Shown here: in pieces, positions 19,738-30,816 of the stretch
How positions within the stretch are numbered: the stretch's first letter is position 1
Layout of the letters: each line of letters opens with the position of its first letter
Source: Apiotrichum sp. Y4204
Taxonomy: Eukaryota; Basidiomycota; Tremellomycetes; Trichosporonales; Trichosporonaceae
Direction of reading: 5' to 3'
Assembly: GCA_025531455.1 (NCBI GenBank)
Contig: JAMYHL010000006.1
Span: forward strand, 992,001-1,056,000
DNA length: 64,000 nucleotides
The notes under the pieces: model-generated
Seen by the model: only the letters and a program-made list of their open reading frames with translations
Databases searched by the model: none
Told to the model about the DNA's origin: nothing
Translations under genes and position numbers: made by a program

Positions 19738-22700
19738 ATGGCCCAAACTGCACCGACTCCCCTGCCGACGCCAACGACGACACACAGCATGAATCCGACA
19801 GCATCGGATATCCCGGAGACGGACTCGGGCATACCCCGCAGCATTCCAGCACCGAGCGCGTCTTCCTCCATGCCCTCTGCCCATGCATTGCCTCCGACAG
19901 CGCATGCTGGCCCGTCGTCCACCACTCCCCCGCCGACAGCCCCCTCTGGCTCAACTTCTCATGAGACCAAGCCGAATGTTGACCCCGGCCCTTCCTCCAC
20001 CGGCCCTCCACCCCCTGCGCCTCTGCTCACGCCTCCGTCCGTTGCCCGCCCCTACAGCTTGTGAGTGTGCTTTGGACAGTGGACGTCTTGCAGAGCACTA
20101 ACGCCCAGCTTTCCTCTCAGCAACAACCCCCGGCACTCAAAGGTGCGCGAGCCCGAGCCGATTCCTGACGACCTCATCGTCCTACCTGAGGATGACCCCG
20201 GAGCGACGTGGGGAATCCCCATTTTTAAGCCGACCTATGAAGAATTCAAGGTGAGTGTCGCGGCTGATGAAGCATCTTCGAGCAGCCGCTGACAAGCAGC
20301 ACTTTGACGAGTATGTCGAGCGCGTGCGGCCATGGGGCGAGCGCAGCAGTATTGTCAAGATTATCCCACCAAAGGAGTGGGTCGACGCTGTGGAGCTGCT
20401 CGATAAGCGCGCCTTATCCCAGCTCGAGATCAAGAGTCCGATCGAGCAGCGTCTAAAGGGACAAAACGGCGTGTTCATGCAGCTAAATGTCGAGCGGAAC
20501 CGAAACCACCCACTGTCAATACACGAATGGTTCCAGAAGTGCCAGAGCCATGCCGACCTCCGCACACCGAATCCGAAAGAGGGCGACCGGTCCACAAATC
20601 GCGACTCGAAGGAAGCCAAGGCGCGCATAGCACAGCGGGCGGCGGAGGCCAAGGCTGCCAAACTTGAGCGGAAGGCAAAGGCTGCCAAGCGCAAGGAGGA
20701 GAGGGAGGCGAGGAAAGCTCAGAAGGCAGGGGAGACGCCTGCGGCGGCGGAGCCAGCAAAGCCAATACGTACCGACCCGTCTTCCAGCTCCCTCCCACCA
20801 GGCGACACACCTGCCGGTACTCCCATGGCGCACGGGGACGACGTACCCGCCCTCGACTCCTCATCACATACCTCTCACTCCTCTGGCGAGCCCCTTGCGA
20901 CAACACCAGTCTCGACGACAGAACCCGCAATAGACCCGTTCTACGACGAAGACTGGAAGAAGGTGTGGCTTCCAGAAGGGGTCGAGCCGGAAGACTTTGA
21001 CGTGGAGGGTTGCTCGCGCATAGAGCACCGGTTCTGGAAGTCGCTCGGCACAGGGAAGAAGGACAGTTGGTACGGAGCAGACCTCGCGGGCTCCATCTTC
21101 GCCGACGAAGAGTACCCATGGAATGTTGCACACCTCCCCAACCTCCTCAACCGTTTGCCCAACAGGATCCCTGGTGTCAACTCACCCTATCTCTACTTTG
21201 GCATGTGGCGTGCCGCCTTCTCCTGGCACGTTGAAGATGTGAGTTAGGATGTTGAGCCGTACTAACTCTTCAGATGGATCTCTATTCTATCAACTATATC
21301 CACTTTGGTGCTCCGAAATTCTGGTACGCGGTGCCACAGATGGAGGCGGAGCGCTTCGAGTCGCTGGTCCGGAGTTACTTCCCCTCGGACGCCAACGGGT
21401 GCGAGCAGTTCATGCGCCACAAGTCGTGTACCGTGTCGCCGTTCAAGCTGCACTCGGAGGGCATCCGCGTGAACAAACTTGTCCAACATCAGAATGAGTT
21501 TGTGATCACCTTCCCCCGCGGGTACCACGCTGGCTTCAACATGGGCTTCAACTGCGCGGAGAGTGTCAACTTTGCTCTTCCGGCATGGCTCGAGCTCGGG
21601 CGCAAGGCCAAGGCGTGCACCTGCGTCGACTTTAGTGTCCGCATCGATGTCGATTACCTCACAGGAGCCAGGCAGCCGACACCTGAACCAGAGCCGCCAC
21701 GAAAACCGGAGACACGAAAGCGGAAGGCAGATGACGAGAGTGGCAGCGCGAAGCGGAGACGACAGCCGTCGACAACGGAAGAACCGCCAGCAGCTGCCGC
21801 CCCACCGCCATTGAAAATCGTCCTTCGGTTACCATCGCCAGAAAAGGTTGTGCCTATCAGTCCGTCGCCAAAGGTCGCTATCGTCCGCGAGACACTACCG
21901 AACCCTTGTGTCCTCTGTCCGTCATTATCGACCGAAGACCTTGCGCCTGTGTTTCAGCCGGACGACTTTATCCGCTCGCAGTCGAAGACCACTGCAGTGC
22001 AGGCTCACATCTCGTGTGCGATCGCCATCCCAGAGGCGTACACTGACGAGGTTACCATCAGCGATGACGCGGGCAACGAAGAGCACGTCACGTACATCAA
22101 GGGACTGCAGAACATTGACAAGGCGCGGTGGAAGCTTAAATGTGCATGCTGTGTCGACAAGCGGCCGGCCAAGATGGGCACCAAGATCCAGTGCACCAAG
22201 GGCAAGTGCATCCGTGCTTTCCACGTCCCGTGCGCCAGGAACAACGACGAGGTGTTTTATTACGCTGGACCCAAATCGGCCCTAATGGACCCCGCCAAGG
22301 TCACTCCCGCCGACGAGGCCGAGTTTGTTGTCGAACTTTTGTGCGGGTCGCACAATCCGGCGGCTGTCGAAACTAAGAAGAATAAAGCAGCAGAGCGGCT
22401 TCGTGAAAAGGTCCTCGCCATCCCTCAAGGCTCACTTGTCAAGTACAAGAGTGGCGGCATGTCGTTGGCGGCGACCCATCTTGAAGTGAATGAGGAGGCT
22501 CGGAAGCTTCTTGTGCGGCTTCCCGACTTGACTGTCAAGGAGATCGCTTGGTCTGCCCTCGATTTCCGTCCCAGCGTGCAGCAACCGCTTGAGAACGAGT
22601 ACGCAGGACCCCCGAAACGGAGCCGCAAGGAGGCAGAGGTACGCGTTGCCCCGTATGTCGACCCACGACACTATGGATTGGACCCAGCCTCAGTGCCGCC

Positions 22701-24468
22701 TAATCCGGCCGAGTACTACGGAGCCCCGCAGATGTACCCACCCGCCAATACCGTGCGACTTGTGGACGCCAAATTCCCTCCACCAAGGGAACATGGCCTC
22801 CCTATCCCCATGGTCGTCGACCACATGGATCGGATGCGCCATCTTCCTCCCGAAATGGCTTATGGTCCGCGAGTTCCTCTTCCTCCAAGTCGCGCGTTTG
22901 GATACGTTCACCCTCCTCCGCATCGTGCAGCCCCCCTCGCCCCTCCCCCGCTCCGTATGATGTCGGCAAACGGTGGCCCACCGCCCCATGGCGGACCCCC
23001 CGGCCATGGCCCACCCAACGGCGCTCCAGCTGAGGGATGGCGGCCTCAACGACCCCACCTTCCGCCGCTTCAGACACAGCTTCCCGGTCCACCAAATGGT
23101 AACGGCGCCGGCCGGATCGACCTCGGTCTCGACCGCATGATGGCTCTCATGGCCAAGCTTCCCCGGATGGTGGTCCCCGCGTTACATATCGCTGGCACCA
23201 ACGGCAAAGGCTCGACATCGGTCATTCTGGAATCGTGCTTGAATGCGGCGGGAATGCGCACTGCTCGGTACAACTCGCCGCACCTGATCGAACCACGGGA
23301 TGCTGTGCGTATCGATGGCCAGCCGGTTGCTGCAGACCTGTACGCGTCGGCGATGGCCCATGTGCAGCGGGTCTCGAACGAGAACAACATTGGCGCGACA
23401 CTCTTCGAGATCGGCACAGCTGTTGCGTTCCTCATCGCCAACACGTCGCAGCCGCCTGTGGACATGATGATCATCGAATGCGGCATGGGCGGTATGCGGG
23501 ACGCGACAAACGTCATTCCACCGCAGTTGATCCTCGCGTCGGCCCTCACGTCCGTCGGTCTGGACCATGTTGCGCAACTGGGCGATACGATTGGAAAGAT
23601 TGCCCGTGAAAAGGCCTCCATCTGTGTACCTCACAGCGTCCTCGTCGTTGCCCCCCACCTGCACCCAGAGGCATTATCCGTGGCCCGTGCTGTCGCGGCC
23701 GAACGCGGAACGCATCTTGTTGAAGCGCAACCGAGTATGGCATTGGAGCCACCCGCGGCTTTTTCGATTGTCCCCTTCCGCCCACCCGCTCCTACCATGG
23801 TCCGCACCCCGCTCCCCGGTGCGCGAGAGAAGATGCTCACCACCCGTCTCGCCCTCGGCGGCGCCCACCAGCTAGACAATCTCTCGCTAGCCTTGACCAT
23901 CCTCGACGTTATTCGCAACGATCGGCGCTCTTGCGCCATGCAGTCCAAGATCGAACGACTCACAGATGCCGTTTTACAGGCTGGTGTCCAGGCTGCGAGA
24001 TGGCAGGGCCGCTGCGAGTGGCTCGAGTGGAATGACGCCGGCAAGTCGATCCCGTTCTTGGTAGACGGAGCACACAACACGGATTCTGCCATCACTCTGC
24101 GGAGGTATCTCGACTCTCTAAATGTCCCCGGACCACGGACGTTTATCATCTCTCTCTCTGCGTCGCCCGGCAAGACAGCCGACAGCGTCCTCGGGCCACT
24201 GCTGCGGCCTGGTGACCGCGTCGCCGTCGCAAGCTTCACGACTCCTGTGGAGTCCATGCCGTGGATCCAGTGCACGCAAGCGGACGTGGTGCGCGCCGCC
24301 GCGCAGCCCCTTGTCGGTCCTGGAGAAGTTCATGTCGTTCCTGGTGCTGGACCGCCAGCCGTCGCCGACGCGCTCCGCTGGGCGACAAAGGACACCGTAG
24401 GCCTCACAGTGCTCTGCGGAAGCCTCTATTTTGTCGCAGACGCGTACCGTTTGCTCGGAGCCCAGTAG
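19738..24468 (+). CDS. fusion: KDM4-type JmjC histone demethylase plus dihydrofolate synthase
   Basis: Exons 19738-20060, 20121-20250, 20300-21238 and 21274-24468 (introns 60, 49 and 35 bases) give 1528 residues. After a Pro/Ser-rich leader come JmjN (about 137-175, IPIFKPTYEEFK and KIIPPKEW), a Lys/Ala-rich linker, and JmjC (about 400-600) with iron ligands His461, Glu463 and His549 and a KDM4-type zinc site at Cys507, His513, Cys579 and Cys581. An extended PHD module (676-824) and a Pro/Gly-rich linker follow. From about 1078 the frame continues as a complete folate ligase of the FOL3 type: IDLGLDR, P-loop AGTNGKGS (1104), GMGGMRDATN, the carbamylated-Lys context REKAS, DGAHN (1395) and MPWIQCT near the end. 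All key residues of both halves look intact. JmjC enzymes demethylate H3K9/K36 and release formaldehyde; dihydrofolate synthase adds glutamate to dihydropteroate. No stop separates the halves. Internal initiation, for example at ATG 22957, is an alternative. Confidence 0.88.
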
Positions 24469-24659
24469 TGTATAGTTCATGTCTGAAGTTAGAGTATGAG
24501 TATGTCAGCAGTGCAATTGTTTGTACTTTGTGCGGCAGGGACAATCGATAGCAAGGCGATCAGTGTTCAGAATTCTGCCAAAGTTGGTCCGACGCATGAC
24601 GCAGCCGAGTGACGTACTTTGACCAACAGGCAACTACTCACAACTTCCCACCATCCACA

Positions 24660-25004
24660 ATGTCGACACCAGACAAGGTCCTCATCGTACTAATCGCGAC
24701 TCCCCCCTCCGCAAGCGACGCGCTCGCCCGCGCGCTCGTGACCTCGCGCGCCGCCGCGTGCGTCAACATACTCCCCGCGCGATCAGTGTACACGTGGGAC
24801 GGCGCGCTGCAGACCGACACCGAGGAGCTGCTTCTGGCTAAGACGACGGCCGCCGCATATGGACAGCTTGAGGAATGTGTCCGCCAAAACCACCCGTACG
24901 ACGTCCCCGAGATCATTGCGACCGACGTCGAGCGCGGCAGCGCAGCGTACTTGGATTGGGTGAGGGAGAACACTGGAATGGCCGGGAAGCGGGAGACCAG
25001 CTAG
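24660..25004 (+). CDS. CUTA: CutA-family divalent cation tolerance protein
   Basis: A single exon of 114 residues. The frame is open to 24609, but that position is GTG; the ATG at 24660 sits in a good leader context (CATCCACAATG). The ferredoxin-like CutA1 fold is evident from the order of conserved elements: a hydrophobic first strand (VLIVLIATPP), the RAAACVNILP segment, SVYTWDGALQTDTEELLLAKT, and the diagnostic HPYDVPEI near residue 85, then YLDWV. Family members form very stable trimers and have been linked to copper tolerance in bacteria and to membrane-protein anchoring in animals; the fungal role is not established. It follows the fusion gene by only 191 bases on the same strand, with no sign of cotranscription. 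Confidence 0.93.
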   Translation: MSTPDKVLIVLIATPPSASDALARALVTSRAAACVNILPARSVYTWDGALQTDTEELLLAKTTAAAYGQLEECVRQNHPYDVPEIIATDVERGSAAYLDWVRENTGMAGKRETS

Positions 25005-25342
25005 AAGGACTGTAGTGGTGATGAAGCGGGGGCGTGCTCCCTCTCGATCTGGCTTCTTGGGAGATGGCGCAATTATGTGGTCTCTGGTGAGAATCCTCTG
25101 ACGGACTGAATCGACAAAGCTTGTACGGCAGGAGCCTTCTGTCCCAGATGGCGCACATCATAGCGTCCACCCAATTTGCCGTGTACTGAAGGACCCCTGT
25201 CCATACACACCAACATGGAGCAGCAGCTAGCAACTCATCTATCAGTGATCTATACCTGCACGCTGCTCGTCGCGCTCGCCCGATTCCCAGCATGCAGCGC
25301 AATTCTTAAGGTGAAACCCCCAAAGCATAAACAAAAAGGTAT
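25005..25342. other. intergenic stretch
   Basis: 3' UTR of the CutA gene and flank of a tRNA gene. No open frame of interest and no repeat seen. Confidence 0.5.
25333..25337 (-). terminator. RNA polymerase III terminator of tRNA-Val(AAC)
   Basis: On the minus strand a run of five T follows the tRNA 3' end by five bases, the usual Pol III stop signal. Confidence 0.8.
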
Positions 25343-25431
25343 TGACGTTTGGCGGGGTCGAACCGCCGACCTCATGCGTAATACTGTATCCAGTGTTAAG
25401 CATGCGCTCTAACCAACTGAGCTAAATCGCC
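25343..25431 (-). tRNA. tRNA-Val (AAC), intron-containing
   Basis: Reading the minus strand gives a cloverleaf: acceptor GGCGATT/AAACGTC with discriminator A, D-arm with the box A consensus TAGCTCAGTTGG, anticodon stem CATGC/GCATG, and T-arm GGCGG/CCGCC around GTTCGACC (box B). The loop reads TT-AAC-A, then a 15-base intron at the canonical position 37/38, then C. The anticodon AAC assigns valine. The acceptor stem has an A-A mismatch at pair 5:68 and a G-U at 2:71. A Pol III terminator follows. Confidence 0.88.
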
Positions 25432-25703
25432 GAGATATTTTTCAGGATCTCTAATCTGTCACCACACGCCGATGGCTTCACCGCCTTGTAGTCTACTCTT
25501 GCACATGACCTTCATTCGGCTCGGACATGTGCGATTTCGGTTTGATGATCTGCAGGCACACTAATGGAATTCGGTCTCTTGCAATCTTCGGACATGCGCG
25601 GCGTCTCGCCAAAAACCACAATCTACACCTAGCCCACTCTATTGACTTCTTGACGGCTGCATAATCATCCAAAGATACGGGCACGTGTTACAACACCAGA
25701 TGC

Positions 25704-27342
25704 TTAGAGGCGGGCGCGCGAGACGAGGAGCGAGTCGCCGCGCTTGATCTGCTGGGCGGCGGTGGCGACCATCTCGTCCATGATCTCCTTTGCCGGCTTG
25801 ACCTCCTTGATGGCCGCGGCAACGTCTCCCATCTGGGGGTTGTCAGCAATGCTTGGGGGATAGTGTGGTTCATTTACTCACAAGCCAGGGGCGGCCGGGG
25901 AGAGAGAGCTCGGGCTTCTTGGAAAGCTCCTGCTCGTGCGGGAGCTTGCCTTGGGAGGTGAGCTCCTTGATCTCGTCCTGGCGGTTCTCCCACGACTTGA
26001 CGTAGTCGGTGCGGCGGACACGGAGGGGACGTCCGGTGTAGATGAGGGTGGTTCCGGTGTCTCCGTAGTCGGCCGAGACGACGAGCTCCTTGTGCTTGGG
26101 GGGAGCGCCGGCCTCGGTCGAGGCGACGAAGCGGGTGCCGACCCAGACGGCCTGGGCACCCCACATGAGGGCAGCTGCGAGACCGCGGCCGTCGTAGATA
26201 CCGCCGGCGGCAACAACGGGGACCTGCTTGCCGGTGAGGGGCGACTTGCGGCCCTTGACGGCGTCAACAACAGCGGGGATGAGGATAGAGGTGGGGGTCG
26301 AGCCGGTGTGGCCACCGCCCTCACCACCCTGGGCGCAGATAATGTCCATGCCGACGTCGAGAGCCTTGTTGACGTGCTTGACGGCACCGATCATGTTCAT
26401 GCAGACAATGCCGGCCTTGTGGAGACGCTCAACAACGTGCTTGGGGGGAACACCGACGGCGCAGACGAAGAGGGTGGTCTTCTCCTCAATGATGACATCG
26501 ATGAGCTGGTCGAGCTGGCCCTTGGTGTAGTCGTAGTTGGTCTTACGGGCGGAGCCACCGACCTGAGGGAGGAGGAGGTCGACACCGAAGGGGAGGTCGG
26601 GGCGGTCAAGACCAGCCTTGAGCTCCTTGATGGCGTTGCGGAGGAACTTGGGGGCTGAGGTATTAGTATCGAGCTGTACACTTGTTCCGTGTGGTGATCT
26701 CCTTCGTTTCCAAGAGTTTCTCTTGCCGCTCTCACTCCCCGACGGTGTCCTTGCCCCTCTGCTCTGCAGCTAGTGGTCTCATCAGGGTTCCCGAGGGAAT
26801 AAGGTCCGGGCGATCACCTCGGCATGCAGTGATATCCATGTTCGGCCTCCACCACCACCATCACCATCATCACCATTACCACTTTCACTTATCGGACTCG
26901 GTGTCCGCGTCAGAGGTCCGAGACCCAAAACTCACTGTAACCAATACCACCGATGACGCCGAGTCCACCGTTGTTGGAGACGGCCGCAGCAAGCTTGGGT
27001 CCAGCCGCAACGTTCATGCCTCTGGAGGGTCAGCGTGATGGATAACATTGGGGTGGAATGAGATCCTGGTGGTTGGGCGGGTCCAAGCAGCTCGACAACA
27101 GAGTGGAGCGCCGGACGAGGCTGAAACTGCTCGTCGGATGACAATAGACCACTGCCAGCCTCGACGACATTCCGGCGCTGCTGCTTGACCCACTCCCAAG
27201 CCGCTCCCGATCGCCTCGCACTTCGACTCACGCAAGCAGGATGGGGTGCTGGATGCCGACTGGAAACGTTAGCGCCATTGTCTACTCGCGCGGCGGTCGA
27301 CTACTCACAGAGCTCGGTGATCTCGGTCTTGATGACGGACAT
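25704..27342 (-). CDS. nitronate monooxygenase (2-nitropropane dioxygenase family)
   Basis: Five exons on the minus strand (27342-27309, 27259-27232, 27021-26936, 26654-25882, 25832-25704) give 349 residues. The product is a TIM-barrel flavoprotein: FGIQHPILLAGM at the N-terminus, NNGGLGVIGG, then GVDLLLP, the catalytic His165 in GGEGGGHTGS, and the FMN phosphate-binding PVVAAGGI and GAQAVWVGTRF motifs near the C-terminal end of the barrel. Family members oxidise toxic alkyl nitronates such as propionate 3-nitronate with FMN and oxygen, protecting cells that meet plant or fungal nitro compounds. The last exon adds a helical tail (MGDVAAAIKEV). Introns 2 and 3 are long for this genome (210 and 281 bases); the second of these contains a CAT/CAC trinucleotide run at about 26848-26890. 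Confidence 0.93.
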
Positions 27343-28594
27343 GGTGGATAGATCTAGGTGATGGGGTGTGTAGAGAACTTGGAAAGAGAGAGGTGACAAA
27401 GAGATGCTCGGTATTGTATGTATATGAGCGAGATGGGACGGGGGGTACGATGGGGGGCGTGGATGGGCGGTTATTCGGCCAAGAGACCTTTGCCGGTTAA
27501 CTCTTTCGCGTGCAACCCGGATCTAGGAGTTCTAGCGCGCCGCGGCGGCCGACGACACACCAAAAAAAAAAGAAAGGAGCAAAAATCCTTTCTTCGGGCA
27601 TGCCCGATCACCCAGCAACTGGCCTCAGTCTGCTCCAGCGCCACGCCGTACTCCGCATCTCCACATGGACAATACTGCATGCACTCCCCCAGACACACCA
27701 TGCCCTGCTCCGGGGGGCTCATCTGCGCCTCTGCCCTCGCTTCCGGCTTCGAGGCCGGCCTGGGCTACTGGCTCTTGATCGCAGGCAGGCCCGCATGCCA
27801 AGCAATGACATCGCCACACCGGCCGTCCATGCCCATTGGTGAGTTTACGGCCCTGCGGCCGGACCCGCTGCCCGTTGGCGGCAGCGCCCACACCCCCACC
27901 GGCGAACAGCGACTGTATTGTGTAGCAATATGATCCGTGAAGACCAACACGTATCCATTATCATCTTAACATGAGCCAACAATCACATGTTCTTCGCGTG
28001 AAGCCAGACACACCAGGCCAGCAGGCATATTAGACCTGCTGCCATATTATCACACGACAGGTGATCGCCGACGGCCGACACCAACAACTAAACATTCCAC
28101 AGTCACCCACATCCCAGTGGCGGCATATCCATTCATTGACGGTCAAGACCTAACCTGCGGTGACAGCCGCTTGTAGCCGGCTCACCCCTGCTGACAATGT
28201 TCCCCCTGACAATGTTACCGCTCGTGTCGGCGGCCCTTATGTCGGGATCCGTACACGAGGCGTCGCGGTGCACGTCTTCCGGATGCGTATCCAGCCGGAG
28301 GCGACACCGTCGAGCTGGGTCATGAGGCGAAGGACATGAGCACAGTGGCCAGGTGTCAGATGGCGCGCCGACGGCATCACACGGTATCGCGCGTCGTGCT
28401 CCGTTCTGGCGTCCAGACGCCGCTGACAATTGTGCTCGGGCTTGGTGGTATAACGGTCCACGTCCAGTTTTGGGGGGGCCAAATCACCGGAGCGGGAGCG
28501 TGGTCCGACGCTCGCCACGAACCGATCCTATCTACCTCGTCACTTGGATCGTTCACATAGTTGTCAGCGGCGCAGGATACGGTAGGAATGATCA

Positions 28595-28662
28595 GACTCG
28601 GAACGTCTCGTCCAGCCCAGAGCTAGGATGGTGATGACTCCGACTCGAAACGTCTCGTCCAG
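28595..28662. repeat. 21-bp direct repeat, two copies 47 bases apart
   Basis: Copies at 28595-28615 and 28642-28662 differ at one base. They lie in non-coding DNA. Confidence 0.8.
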
Positions 28663-29396
28663 TCACCTGAATGGGATGTGGCGAAACCTCGAGAAGCCGA
28701 AGCCCCCTCGCGGTTTGCAATCGTCAATACCGATTAGTCTGGCAGGACAACACAAGAAGACGAACATAAACATAAGCAAACAAAACAATCCGCCACACGC
28801 AGACATTACGTCCTGCGTGATACTTGAAATGCTGACGGACATGACGCAGACGGCAGACGACGGATGCGACGAGTGTGCCACTTGGAACACACTACTCATA
28901 CGGATATGCAGCGGCCGAGTCTCCCGTGTGAAGTTCGCAACCGGTCACACCGATATAGCTCTCTGTTCTGCTCACTCTTTCCCTCTTTCATCTCACCCGC
29001 TCCCATATCTACAAAATATTATTCGGCCTCTGGCGGCTCTCGGTGGAGACGACCAGCGATAAGAGTTTTATAACACGCCAGACATACAACCAACGCGCAG
29101 CGCAACCCGCTCTTTCCAGCATACGTAGACTGCCAGGCTATCTGATCATCTGACAAGCTACAGCGCAGTCACTACCGTCCTCATCTCAGACTATGTTGGG
29201 ATTTCCAGGTTTGTCCCACGACTGGCCGCCGTGTGGGTCTCAATGTTTCTAGCCCTTGTCCAGTATTCAATCCTCACCCCTATACAACCCTTCGCGCCCA
29301 ACCCCTAGGCTCTCGGGTCGCCGTTTGCTGCTGGCCTCGAGTCCATCGCGCCTGGCGTGTGGCAATAAATAGAAAGAAATAGGGTTTGAACAACTC

Positions 29397-29401
29397 AAAA
29401 A
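29397..29401 (-). terminator. RNA polymerase III terminator of tRNA-Trp
   Basis: On the minus strand five T residues follow three bases after the discriminator base of the tRNA. Confidence 0.75.
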
Positions 29402-29404
29402 GGT

Positions 29405-29491
29405 CGACCCCGGCCCGAATCGAACGGACAACCTTGAGGAATAGGAGTATCCCAGTTGGAATCTCACGCGCTACCATTACGCCACGGGGTC
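29405..29491 (-). tRNA. tRNA-Trp (CCA), intron-containing
   Basis: The minus strand folds with a perfect acceptor stem (GACCCCG/CGGGGTC), D-arm GCGT/GCGC, T-arm GTCCG/CGGGC around TTCGATT, and anticodon stem TGAGA/CCTCA with one mismatch at 31:39. The loop reads TT-CCA-A followed by a 15-base intron. The body GACCCCGTGGCGTAATGG closely matches eukaryotic tRNA-Trp. The discriminator base is read as G. Confidence 0.87.
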
Positions 29492-29788
29492 TTGGTGTTT
29501 TTCGAGAGATACTGACTCGCCGCATAGAGTGGGAAAGTCCGGTAATTCTAGTATCGTGCTCGTCTGCATTGACGCTGATGATTTTGCTTCAAAGCGTGAA
29601 GTCCTAGCTGTCGCCGAAAGTCAGAACGTAGACTGCAGATGTCTGCGCTCCACATCTAGACCACACACAGACGCCCAAAGCACACACCGTCCACGTCCGT
29701 CCAGTCAGACCTCCACCCACCTCCACCACTTTCCAAACTCTTCAGCCCATTCTCCAACTTCTAACTTCCCACTACCCCACCCACCTCG

Positions 29789-30779
29789 ATGGCAAGCACA
29801 GCAACGGCCGCGGCCTTCTACCCCGAATTTGCGCGCCTCAAGGCCGGTGCGTAGTGTAGCCGCAACTCTGACTGACGGCAGACGTGCTCGCGGCACTTGA
29901 CGACGCGTCCGGCGCGGCAGGCGCGCTCGCCGCGCTCCGAACTGCGCTTGCGGGCGTGCGCGCCGAGCTGCCCGCGTACGACCAGCGGAGCTACGATATT
30001 GTGGGTCGGGTGCTCGATTGCTAACCTTACCCGTTTGTTGACGACAGCAAATCAAGGAGCTCGAGACGCGCCTCGCGGCCGGGCGGGTGGATAAGAAATC
30101 GCGGTTTGCATTCAAGCGCGCGCCGAAGAGCGGGAGCACGAGCACAAGCGCCAGTGCCAGTGCCAGCGGGACGAGTACGCCGGCTGCCTCGGCACCGGCT
30201 CCCCCTCCAGCTCCCACAGGACCGCCGACGTACACCCTCTCGTCCCGTGCCGACTGCACGCTCACGGAGCGCGATGTCTCACCCGAAGGGACGTATACCC
30301 TCACTTTGCGGGACCTCACGCACTGTGTCGTGGATCTACGGCCGCTCGGGGACGCGCGCCTCACGTCCCTCCATGCGTCGGGGCTGCGCGGGTGTGTCGT
30401 GCTCGCGCCGCGTATGGCGGGTAGCGCGATGCTTTCGGATATGAGTGGCTGCGTTGTGGCTGTTGGCGCGCAGCAGTTCCGCCTTCACACGACGCGGGAT
30501 ACGGTCGTGTGCCTTGACGTACCCTCCCTCCCTGTTATTGAGGGCAGCCAGGGCGTGTGCGTCATGGGATATCCCGCTGCGCTGGGGGGAAACGAGGGGG
30601 AGAGCAAGTATGCCCAGGTGCAGGACTTTGATTGGGTGCGTGGCGGGCCATCGCCCAACTGGCGCGTCGCGGATGCGGAGGAGGAGATAAGCGTAGACGA
30701 GGCAATCAAGAGCGTGCTGGGAGGCGCTAGCGCCGAGGTACTACAAAATATACCCTGCATACAGCGTTGTACAAACTAG
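29789..30779 (+). CDS. tubulin-folding cofactor C (TBCC domain)
   Basis: Three exons (29789-29846, 29882-30000, 30048-30779; introns 35 and 47 bases) give 302 residues. A short N-terminal helical region (FYPEFARLKADVLAALDD) matches the spectrin-like N-domain of cofactor C. A Ser/Ala/Pro-rich linker follows, then the C-CAP/TBCC beta-helix: CVVDLRPLGDARLTSLHA, GLRGCVVLAPRMAGSAML, and GAQQFRLHTTRDTVVCL, which carries the arginine that supplies GTPase-activating function on beta-tubulin in this family. FDW and SPNW close the domain. It should act in the cytosol in the final step of alpha/beta-tubulin dimer assembly (yeast relative Cin2). It faces a convergent gene with only 37 bases between stop codons. 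Confidence 0.92.
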
Positions 30780-30816
30780 ACGGCGACGAGTGATTTACGA
30801 GAAGAATGAGTGGGGG

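Larger units (their letters stand above)
27343..29404. other. intergenic stretch, about 2 kb, no gene seen
   Basis: Promoter side of the nitronate monooxygenase gene. It holds an A10 run with a perfect 8-bp stem (27571-27578 with 27586-27593, AGAAAGGA/TCCTTTCT, 7-base loop) and a 21-base direct repeat (28595-28615 and 28642-28662, GACTCG(G/A)AACGTCTCGTCCAG). Open frames such as 27418-27933 show no domain and are not listed. Confidence 0.5.

Noticed and set aside
19738..24468. Operon-like grouping of demethylase, folate enzyme, CutA and nitronate monooxygenase
   Set aside because: Only the first two share a reading frame. CutA has its own leader, and the oxygenase is on the other strand beyond a tRNA gene.
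27418..27933. 171-codon plus-strand frame upstream of nitronate monooxygenase
   Set aside because: No recognisable domain, includes an A10 run and a hairpin; more likely promoter DNA.
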